DNA of 64,000 bases from Microbacterium sp. LWH7-1.2 (GTDB lineage Bacteria; Actinomycetota; Actinomycetes; Actinomycetales; Microbacteriaceae). The stretch lies in contig NZ_CP151637.1 in the NCBI RefSeq assembly GCF_038397755.1, positions 2,232,001 to 2,296,000 on the forward strand. The letters run 5' to 3'. Both the position numbers and the translations under genes were made by a program. Each line of letters opens with the position of its first letter. Position 1 is the stretch's first letter. Positions 19,401 to 26,185 of this stretch are shown here, one piece after another. Below the pieces are notes generated by a model. The model saw only the letters and a list, made by a program, of their open reading frames with translations, made no database searches and had not been told where the DNA came from.

Positions 19401-22384
19401 TTCGCCTGGTTGTCGAGAACCCCGACGCGCACGGTTCCATCCGCCGTCGCACCGAACGCGTCGACCACGCGGTAGCGGAACGACACCTGGCCGCTGTCGC
19501 CGGGCACGCTCGTGTACAGGATCGCTCCGCCGTCGGCCGTGATGGTGGCCGCGCCCCGCTCGGGTTGCTCGACGATGCGGTCCAGGGTCACGACATCGCC
19601 GTCGGGGTCGGTGCCGAAATCGTCGAACTCGATGAGCGACGACTGCCCGCTGAGCACGCGGCCCTCGAGAGTGTCGGCCGTGGGGGCGCGATTGGCCTCG
19701 GCATCGATCACCGTCACGCGCACCGTCGCGGTGTCGGCGAGCGCCGGAGCACCGGTCGTGAACACGGAGTACTCGATCGCGTACTCGCCCGGCTCGCCCG
19801 GCGCGAGGTACCGCAGCAGGTCGCCCGACGCGAAGGCCAGCGCGGCCTCCGACGAGGAGCGGACCGACGCCGGGTTCAGCGTCGGGCGGCCGCCGGCCGG
19901 CGAGATGTCGTTGTCGAGCACGGGGATGTCGATCTGGGCGCCCGCGCGCACCATCACCGAGTCGTCCACGGCGATCGGGGCGAGTTCGGGCGCGGGCGGC
20001 AGCAGGTACACCGTCGCCTCGCCCTCGACGCTCGCGCCGGCGTCCTCGGTGCCGTCGCTCACCACGTACGAGACGGTGCCGAGACGGCCGGCGGCGCCGT
20101 CCGCCGTCGTGCCCGACACCCGGAGGTGGTTCTGCCCCACCGCATCGACCGACAGCGTCGCCCCGCCATCCGCCCGCGCGACGACGTCGCTGAGAAGCAG
20201 CACGCGGCGCGTCGGGTTCGAGACGGCGTCGAAGATCTCGAGGGTCGCGTCCTGCTGCGGGTGCACGAACGCCACCACCGGCGAGGTCGCCAGCTGGGCC
20301 GGCGCGTCGGTCGGCAGCAGCGTGATGCGGGCCGTGCCGGTCGCCTCGCCGACGCCGTCGGTCACCGTGAAGTCGACGCGGAACGTGCCCGGGTTCTCGG
20401 CCGCGAAGTCGAAAGAGGTGGAGCGGCTCACGGCCGTCGCGGTGGCGGCCGCGTCGTCGAGCACGCGCACCGATTCCAGCGACAACGTGCCGGCGGTGCC
20501 TGTGACGTGGTCCGCGACGTCGACCGTGATGCCGGACGCGATGGTGTCGGTCACGGCGAACGACTGCGCCGCGAGCTGCGGCTGCGGCGACACCTTCACC
20601 ACGAGCTGCTTCACCGTCGCCTCGCCCTGGGTGTCGGCGACCGTCACCTCGAGCTCGACGAGCTGCTCGCCGCCGCCGCCCGCGTCGTCGTGCTGGTAGA
20701 CGACGTCGCCGCCGGGGGTCGCCGCGACACTGCCGATGCCGCTCGTGTTCTCGACCGACATGAGGAGGAGGGGGTCGCCCTCGGGATCGACCCAGCCCGG
20801 CAGCACCGGCACGGTCACCGTGCCGCCGCGCGCGACCTCGGGCTGCGGCCATTCGACGAGGCACCGCTCGACACCGCACCATTCCGGCGCCGAGTCGGCC
20901 GCGGCATCCGCCACCGTGACGGTGACAGTCGTCGACTCGGACGTCAGTCCGTTCGCCACGGTGCCGTCGGTGACCGCGTAGGAGAACGTCGCCGATCCCG
21001 CGGCGCCGGGCTGCACGCGGATGGCGAGGCGCTGATCGTCGTCGGTGACCGACACGGTGCCGAACGCGGGGTCGAGGCCGGCGACCGACGCGGGGTCGAT
21101 CGTGAGCACGTCCTCGTTCGGGTCGTGGTCGTTCATCAGCACGGGCAGCGAGGCGAGTGCGCCGGCCCGCACGCCGAACGCGTCCGGCTCGGCGATCGGC
21201 GGCTTCGGGTCGAGCACGACCTGCAGCTGTTCTTCGCTCGGCACCGCGTCGGGGTCGGTGCGGTCGTCGAGGCTCCAGTCCTGGCTCGAGGGGATCAGCG
21301 CACCGTCCGGCACCGACCACGCCCACCCGGAACGGGTGTCGTTGAGGATGACCGAGGAGTCGCTCGCGACGAACAGGGGGCGCTGCTGGTCGCCGATCGC
21401 CTGGTCGCCGTAGTCGAGCCGCGCGGTGGTGCCGCTCGAGCGCCACAGCAGGCCGCCCGCGTCACCCTGACCGAGCCATGCGGCGTAGGTCTCGCCGTCG
21501 TGCGCGATCGGCTGCGCGGGGGTGCCGAGCACCGTGCCGTCACCGCCTACCGGCGTCTGCATCGCCGACCCGTCGACGGGCACCCGCACCAGGCCGGTGT
21601 CGTCGGCGAGGTAGAGGTCGGTGCCACTCGCGTCCGGTGCGCCGACGACCGCCGGACCCGTCGTCGGCGCCTGGGCCGCGGCATCCCGCCCTCGCAGCCA
21701 TACCTCGCCGTCCTCGGTGTCGACCACAGCCCACGTGTCGCCGGCCGCGGTGATGGCCGGCGCCTCGAGCCCGTCGGCATCGAGCGCGTCGCGGCCGCGC
21801 ACCTCGCCGCCCGGGATGTCGTAGCGCAGCACCGAGTCGTCGGCGGCCGAGTAGGCGAACAGCATTCCGCGGTCGTCGACGGCGATGGCCTCGGCGGTGT
21901 ACTGCGGGGTGTCGTCGTCGTCAGCACCGAACGGGTCGAGCTGCGACGACGTGCCGCTGGAGAGACGCCCCGCGTACACGGCGCCCGAATCGGTGAGGTA
22001 CGCGACCCAGTCCCCGGCCGTCACGACCTCCGTGGTGCCTGACGGGGTCTTCTGCGAGGACTTCAGCGCCTCCTCGTCGAGGTCGGCGGGCATCGCGGCG
22101 TCGATGCGCGTGAGCGTCGAGTAGCTGTCGCTGAAGAGGTACGCGGCATCCCCCGTCTGCACCACCTGGTCGGGGTTGCTGATGCTGCGGACAGTGTCGA
22201 GCTCGCCGACGGACGTGTTCACGCGGGCGTAGCGGCGGCCGTCGCCGGTCTGCAGCGCCCACACCGCAGTGTCGACGTCCGGGGTCTCCTGCGCGTCGAG
22301 GCCCGGCCACACGATGCTGACGCCGATGACCGTCGCCGCCACCGCCCCGGCGGCGACGAGGCCGGTGATCGCGCCGCGTCGCAT
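16418..22384 (-). CDS. Giant Ig-like/FN3 repeat envelope protein
   Basis: A 1,988-residue protein with an N-terminal Arg-flanked hydrophobic segment (about 6-27) that is a signal anchor or membrane helix. A beta-propeller-like region follows (about 40-360), then many bacterial Ig-like/cadherin-like repeats marked by NDxDPxxxxLTI-type calcium-loop motifs (for example NDHDPNEDVLTI and NDVDPTLGELRI), then FN3-like modules in the last 400 residues and a Cys pair near the C-terminus. It overlaps the kinase stop by one base (TGATG). Such proteins are extracellular scaffolds; here it is the likely outer part of a kinase/MoxR/DUF58/FHA complex. Size and repeats make assembly errors possible, but the frame is open throughout. 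Confidence 0.9.
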   Translation of the reverse strand: MRRGAITGLVAAGAVAATVIGVSIVWPGLDAQETPDVDTAVWALQTGDGRRYARVNTSVGELDTVRSISNPDQVVQTGDAAYLFSDSYSTLTRIDAAMPADLDEEALKSSQKTPSGTTEVVTAGDWVAYLTDSGAVYAGRLSSGTSSQLDPFGADDDDTPQYTAEAIAVDDRGMLFAYSAADDSVLRYDIPGGEVRGRDALDADGLEAPAITAAGDTWAVVDTEDGEVWLRGRDAAAQAPTTGPAVVGAPDASGTDLYLADDTGLVRVPVDGSAMQTPVGGDGTVLGTPAQPIAHDGETYAAWLGQGDAGGLLWRSSGTTARLDYGDQAIGDQQRPLFVASDSSVILNDTRSGWAWSVPDGALIPSSQDWSLDDRTDPDAVPSEEQLQVVLDPKPPIAEPDAFGVRAGALASLPVLMNDHDPNEDVLTIDPASVAGLDPAFGTVSVTDDDQRLAIRVQPGAAGSATFSYAVTDGTVANGLTSESTTVTVTVADAAADSAPEWCGVERCLVEWPQPEVARGGTVTVPVLPGWVDPEGDPLLLMSVENTSGIGSVAATPGGDVVYQHDDAGGGGEQLVELEVTVADTQGEATVKQLVVKVSPQPQLAAQSFAVTDTIASGITVDVADHVTGTAGTLSLESVRVLDDAAATATAVSRSTSFDFAAENPGTFRVDFTVTDGVGEATGTARITLLPTDAPAQLATSPVVAFVHPQQDATLEIFDAVSNPTRRVLLLSDVVARADGGATLSVDAVGQNHLRVSGTTADGAAGRLGTVSYVVSDGTEDAGASVEGEATVYLLPPAPELAPIAVDDSVMVRAGAQIDIPVLDNDISPAGGRPTLNPASVRSSSEAALAFASGDLLRYLAPGEPGEYAIEYSVFTTGAPALADTATVRVTVIDAEANRAPTADTLEGRVLSGQSSLIEFDDFGTDPDGDVVTLDRIVEQPERGAATITADGGAILYTSVPGDSGQVSFRYRVVDAFGATADGTVRVGVLDNQANPSPVTFTDYVQVQAGEGNTIRVSPLSNDVDPTLGELRITDIRPDVPATLVDGSDNPEHARQHDQIVGADDTTVRIAAGDDPGTMSFLYDVESSSGNTGRGLIVVRVVRESVPDFPVVADTSLTVETREDFPRGVDVLAGKVTWSGGDVDDLELSLWGDPDGVSVQGSRLRGALPETTQLIPFAVTGDSAAGEVTSYGFLRVPGDDDLALTLRANAASPEVTELESTTFDMAGLVARPRGAVVELGDDVRSSGARTEASCTVESGTVVRYDAGSGAPWVDACQVPVRLAGQEAWTYLSVPIVVRPRDPQPELRPGSITVGPGETATFDLANMTTWQLRPDWDGIVYVTEHSGTAFEVTQEGSVVTVTGADRAVPGSEEAVLVSVTSHPSVTPARLILRVGAAPSTLPQGGSVVQQCSQAAGSSCTIPVIGPGGEVNPLPRTPLEVVATRPTGACAGVSFHVASPTSITASWTTDAPGATCTATFSVRDAQGRVTNAERDGRVLLDLLGYPKAPASMTQTAYADGTVTLRVDPGEARLAYPGLTGFVVRAGGQEVARCTADGACPPIPAPNGEQRTYDAWAVNAVGESRAGVRTVAWAYDAPLPPTSVTAAPVVTGDGTGGIVSLVIDGIEAGETGSLEIASPAGETVRVPVGRNQTRLEVPSFRVGSNTGTIVTITPYSRFALPPGLGGSASGAAATVQTNGIGSPLSPQLTLSAVSNGDGTATVTARGSALLNGDGSTLRYGIVQDGDRCRVIDGGETAAFPGLEDGEEYAFRMCVESLWDGESFGRTEATATVRAHQSGRAPQGWTFAVDGTPNVQAQRADWVIRENPTSTERLPNRNHAEFQGWGPGSTVFGQDPGIQVRYVHDFWGTATAWSTVTPRSGSAPYQVQANWTVTSCVGGSALAYRGQSSNAPNGSSAVFTFGNSGLRYYDEDNGLLPHTADTWDVPVGAVRVEGIAVTVDWSAQDWGLSPVSTTFEATCQPNNGNPPPAPAP

Positions 22385-23523
22385 CAGAGCACCCCCGCGG
22401 CCATCAGCGCCACGACGACCGCGCCGGCCCCGGCGACGACCCCCGCTCCGATGCCGATGGCCCAGGGCAGCACGGCCCGACCGCGGCGGCGGGCGGGCGC
22501 GGAGATGTCGGTGTCCTCGTCACGGGCGAGCTGCGCGACGCCGGTGCCGGCGCGCGCCTTGCGGGTGAGATCGCGCTCCACGTGCGAACGCGCGGGCCCC
22601 CGCAGCGCCGAATCCGCGAAATCGACGGGAGCGGATGCGGGAGACCACTCCTCGTCCGGAATCTCGAGCGGCGTCGGCGAGAGACCGAGCCCCGACTGCG
22701 CGTCGCGCAGCGCTTCGCCGAAGGCACGGGCGGAGTCGTAGCGGCGACCGGGGTCGCGGCTCATCGCGGTCGCGAGCACGGCCTGCAGCGACGCCGGGAC
22801 GTCGGCCCGCGGGATCTCGACGTAGGTGGCGCGCGCGATGCGCTTGCGCAGCAGGTCCTTGGTGTTCTGGCCGCGCTCGCGGCGCTCGAACGGGCTGTGG
22901 CCGGCCAGCAGCGAGTACACCGTGGCACCGAGGCTCCACACCTCGCTCGTCACCGTGCCGCTCGTCTGCTCGGCGACGACCTCGGGAGCGCTCCACGGGA
23001 TGGACATGGCCAGCACCTCGCCGCCGCTCTTGCGCTGCAGCGAGGCCGAGATGCCGAAGTCGGCGAGCACCGGGGTGCCGAAGGTGGTGATGAGGATGTT
23101 GCTGGGCTTCACGTCGCGGTGGATGAGGCCGGCGCGGTGCGCGGACTCGAGCGCGCTCGCCATGCGCACGCCGATGGCGAGCACCTCCTCGACGGGGATG
23201 CGCTCGACTCGGTAGCGCTGCGCCAGAGAGCCGGGGCAGTACTCCATGACGATGTACGGGCGGCCGTCGGCCGAGATGCTCGCCTGGTAGACCGTCACGA
23301 TCGAGGGGTGTGCCGACAGGTGTGCCAGCACGTCGGCCTCGGCGTTGAACATGCGCCGAAGCTCCGGGTCGCGCACGTCGCTCGGCATGACCTTCACCGC
23401 GACGTTGCGACGTGGCATGTCCTGCTCGTAGAGGAAGACGTCGGCGAACCCGCCCGAGCCGAGCGGGCGGATGTAGGCGAGTCCCGGAAGGATCGGGGGC
23501 GCCGAGGGAAGCCGCGTGGCCAC
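22384..23523 (-). CDS. Membrane Ser/Thr protein kinase (Hanks type)
   Basis: A 379-residue kinase with a cytoplasmic catalytic domain and one C-terminal transmembrane helix (about 355-378) but almost no extracellular part, so it lacks PASTA domains. Motifs are complete: glycine loop GSGGFADV (22-29), Lys44, Glu62, HRDVKPSN (135-142) and DFG (155-157). The activation segment ends SIPWSAPEV, a variant of the usual GT-x-x-YMSPE. The GTG start is chosen because AGGAGGTGAA precedes it; an upstream ATG would coincide with the probable transcription start near a TATTGT element. It heads the operon of envelope protein, MoxR, DUF58, transglutaminase-like and FHA genes, suggesting phosphorylation-controlled assembly. 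No matching phosphatase is present. Confidence 0.93.
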   Translation of the reverse strand: MATRLPSAPPILPGLAYIRPLGSGGFADVFLYEQDMPRRNVAVKVMPSDVRDPELRRMFNAEADVLAHLSAHPSIVTVYQASISADGRPYIVMEYCPGSLAQRYRVERIPVEEVLAIGVRMASALESAHRAGLIHRDVKPSNILITTFGTPVLADFGISASLQRKSGGEVLAMSIPWSAPEVVAEQTSGTVTSEVWSLGATVYSLLAGHSPFERRERGQNTKDLLRKRIARATYVEIPRADVPASLQAVLATAMSRDPGRRYDSARAFGEALRDAQSGLGLSPTPLEIPDEEWSPASAPVDFADSALRGPARSHVERDLTRKARAGTGVAQLARDEDTDISAPARRRGRAVLPWAIGIGAGVVAGAGAVVVALMAAGVL

Positions 23524-23741
23524 TTCACCTCCTGCGCCGCGTCGCCGGTGTCGAGCGGCGAATCCAGCAAGCCAGGCCATGCTAACAATACGGCCGGAAA
23601 CGCCGTGCGACCTGGATGCGGCGTGTGGACAGTTGCGTGCCACCACGCGTGCGGTGCGCCCGCTACACTGACCGCAGCAGCACCGTACCGTCGAGCTGGA
23701 GGTCGGCGGCACCGGGGCTCCTTCCGGAAGGGGCCGGTCGG

Positions 23742-25091
23742 ATGGCGTTCGAGATCAGCACGGCCAAGGTGAACATCACGCCGCCGCCGGGGATGAACCC
23801 CTACATCGGCGGCTACGGAGTGCAGTCCCATCCGCGCATGGTCACCCGCGATGCACCGCACGACGCGCCGCTGTACGCGCGGTGCGTGATCCTCTGGGAC
23901 GGCGGCAGCCCCAACGCCATCGTCACCCTCGATGTGCTGGGGATCCCGCGCTCGGTCCACCGCGCGGTCCGGCCGAGGCTGGTGGCGCTGGCGAACTGGG
24001 CATCGTCCGACATCGTGCTCACCGCGACGCACACGCACAACGGCCCCGTCATCGGGGAGTCGCTGGACCCGTACATCGCATACGGCCTCACGAACCTCGA
24101 TCCGATCGAGACGTACACGGAGTGGCTCCAGGACAAGATCGTCGCCGTCGTGACCATGTCACTCGGAGCCGCCAAGACCACCGTCACGCTGGATTACCGC
24201 GTGACGGCGGCGACCTTCTCACAGAATCGCGCTGGGCTGCCCTACAACGAGACGGCGGTCCCGATCATCACGGCGCGAGCCGCCAACGGGTCACGCAAGG
24301 CCGTGATCTTCAGCTACGGCTGCCACCCCGTAAGCGCGGGCTGGCAGGAGGAGTGGGACGGCGACTGGCCCGGAGGCGCCTGTGCGGCCGTCGAGAGCGC
24401 CACCGGAGCGTTCGCCCTCTTCCTGCCGGGCCCGGCGGGCGACCAGGATCCCGTCGGCGCCCGGAGCTGGGCGCTGCGTGACGCGCACTCCGCCCAGCTC
24501 GGCTCGGCGGTGGTGACCGCTTCGGCCACGCCGGGGCGTCAGCTGAGCGGCCCGCTGTACACCTCGTTGCGCGATGTGGTCCTGCCGTTGGACATCACTG
24601 CCACTCCGGCGAACCTCGCCGTCGTCCGCTCGGTGTTCGTGACGCGTATGAGCAATCCGCAGGGATTCCCCGCGTGGTACCCGCGACATGCCGAATCGAT
24701 GATCTCGCGCATCGACAGCGGCGACTTCGACACCGCGGTCGTCAATCCCTCGCAGGTCTGGCAGATCGGCGGCAGCCCTGCGCTCCGGATGGCGTTCGTC
24801 GGCGGCGAGCTCGTCAGCGGCTACGCCGTCTACTTCCGTGCCCGTTACGGCGGCGCCAACGGCCTCTACATCGGCGGCTACGCGAACGAGGTGACCTGCT
24901 ACGTGCCCGCCAACAACCTGCTCCCGCCGCTCGCACCGCCGTGGGGCAGCTACGAGGGGGGCTGGGATGCCGACTCCTCCGGCGTGGCGGGGGGCAGCAT
25001 GACCGTCTACCCGCAGATCGCGCATTTCAGGGCAGGCGCCTCCGGCGTCGAAGCGGCCACCATCTCGGCACTCGTGTCCCAGCTGGCGTGA
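23742..25091 (+). CDS. Neutral/alkaline ceramidase-family hydrolase, atypical
   Basis: A 449-residue member of the neutral/alkaline non-lysosomal ceramidase family, shorter than true ceramidases, with no C-terminal Ig domain and no signal peptide. The family start ISTAKVNITPP and the zinc-site sequence ATHTHNGP (95-102) are present, as is a second His in GCHPVSAG. The nucleophile loop, usually GDVSPN, reads GDQDP, so the catalytic Ser is absent; some bacterial relatives show similar changes. Substrate is therefore uncertain and a lipid amidase role should not be assumed. The ATG is preceded by GGAAGGGG. It is divergent from the kinase operon and convergent with the FG-GAP operon. Confidence 0.82.
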   Translation: MAFEISTAKVNITPPPGMNPYIGGYGVQSHPRMVTRDAPHDAPLYARCVILWDGGSPNAIVTLDVLGIPRSVHRAVRPRLVALANWASSDIVLTATHTHNGPVIGESLDPYIAYGLTNLDPIETYTEWLQDKIVAVVTMSLGAAKTTVTLDYRVTAATFSQNRAGLPYNETAVPIITARAANGSRKAVIFSYGCHPVSAGWQEEWDGDWPGGACAAVESATGAFALFLPGPAGDQDPVGARSWALRDAHSAQLGSAVVTASATPGRQLSGPLYTSLRDVVLPLDITATPANLAVVRSVFVTRMSNPQGFPAWYPRHAESMISRIDSGDFDTAVVNPSQVWQIGGSPALRMAFVGGELVSGYAVYFRARYGGANGLYIGGYANEVTCYVPANNLLPPLAPPWGSYEGGWDADSSGVAGGSMTVYPQIAHFRAGASGVEAATISALVSQLA

Positions 25092-25124
25092 GCCCGATAC
25101 CGGAGCGCCCGCTGCGAATACTTC

Positions 25125-25664
25125 TCAGGGGCTCCCTGTCAGCCACGCCCGGAACAGATCCGCTTGTGGAGCCTCGGGCGCCAGCGCCAACGAGCCGAGC
25201 ACGACAGGCCGGCCCAGCTGCGCGAGTCGTTCCGCGAGACGCGCCGGGTCCAACCGGGTGCTCGCGGCGAGTGTCAGGAGATACGTCTGCTGCGGGCTCG
25301 AGACGTCGCCGCCGGCAGCGCCGACGACATCGACAACGGCCTGCTCCTCAGCCGTGAGCACGAAAGGCCCATCTCCGACATAGGTGACGACGCAGTCGGT
25401 GAAGGTCGTGTACCGCGAATTCGCCCAGACCTCCTCGAGGCGGCCGAGCGGCGCGAATTCGGGAACCGGCGTGACGCATTCGAAGCGGAAGCGCGGCGCT
25501 GGATCGTCTCCCGCGTTCAGCAGCGAATCGCCCGTCGCGGCCGCGCCGGTAGGCACGGTGAGAAACGAGCCCGGAGCGTGCAGCAGGAGTGCGCTCAGAG
25601 AGCCGACGAGAACGACCCCGAGCGCCTCGCGTCGGGTGATCCCGTTCCCTCCCGGTGAATTCAT
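25125..25664 (-). CDS. Exported protein with twin-arginine-like signal, paralogue of next gene
   Basis: A 179-residue exported protein. The N-terminus ITRREALGVVLVGSLSALLL looks like a twin-arginine signal. The mature part shares a clear pattern with the adjacent lipoprotein: RLEExW...Y.......C, then LTxxExAV..V.AAGGD, a helical stretch, and a PEAPxADL motif near the C-terminus. I recognise no named family. Its ATG overlaps the stop of the lipoprotein gene (ATGA), so both are coupled within the FG-GAP operon. A tandem duplication followed by divergence of export signals is the simplest reading. Confidence 0.75.
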   Translation of the reverse strand: MNSPGGNGITRREALGVVLVGSLSALLLHAPGSFLTVPTGAAATGDSLLNAGDDPAPRFRFECVTPVPEFAPLGRLEEVWANSRYTTFTDCVVTYVGDGPFVLTAEEQAVVDVVGAAGGDVSSPQQTYLLTLAASTRLDPARLAERLAQLGRPVVLGSLALAPEAPQADLFRAWLTGSP

Positions 25665-26185
25665 CCTCGACCGCCGGACTGCAGATCCGCGGCCACCAGG
25701 TCGGCGTGGGGGGCCTCGGGACACAGCAGGAGCACACCCTCCAGAAGAGATCGCGGCTGTTCCGCGATCCGGTCCGGCGGGATCCGGACGCACGCGGCGA
25801 GAACAGCGAGGTATGCGGGCAGCGGATCGGTGTCGCCGTCACCCGCCGCGACGGAGGCGACCGCCTCCTCGTCCGGAGTGAGCTCCACCTCGTCCTCGGC
25901 GGTGGCCGCCGTGCAGCTCTCGATCCGGACGTATCCCGGGTCCGACCATGCCTCTTCGAGTCGAGTGAACGTCCGCTCGCCTCCGTCGACGCCCATGCAC
26001 GAGATCAGGAATCGGCTGCCGTCTCCCTCCGCAGACTCGGAGGGGGCGGCTGACGCCGAAGGCCGCGGGCTCGCCGAGTCCGATCCCGACGGCGCGGGTC
26101 CGGCGGGCCCCGCGCATCCGGCCAAAACCGAGAGGAAAGACACGATGATGCCCGCCAGCAGTCCGGTCCGCGCGCGCCCGTTCAT
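25661..26185 (-). CDS. Lipoprotein, paralogue of the adjacent exported protein
   Basis: A 174-residue lipoprotein: the signal peptide ends in a lipobox LAGC (about residues 21-24), followed by a Ser/Pro-rich linker and a domain with RLEEAWSDPGY, LTPDEEAV and a C-terminal CPEAPHADL. The same pattern appears in the next gene, so the two are related. The start MNGRARTGLLAG overlaps the stop of the large FG-GAP protein gene (GATGA). Family unknown; the operon setting suggests it works with the secreted FG-GAP protein at the cell surface. Confidence 0.78.
   Translation of the reverse strand: MNGRARTGLLAGIIVSFLSVLAGCAGPAGPAPSGSDSASPRPSASAAPSESAEGDGSRFLISCMGVDGGERTFTRLEEAWSDPGYVRIESCTAATAEDEVELTPDEEAVASVAAGDGDTDPLPAYLAVLAACVRIPPDRIAEQPRSLLEGVLLLCPEAPHADLVAADLQSGGRG

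Noticed and set aside
23524..23712. Longer N-terminus for the Ser/Thr kinase
   Set aside because: The upstream extension has no similarity to kinase N-termini, includes the likely promoter, and the GTG has a strong ribosome-binding site.
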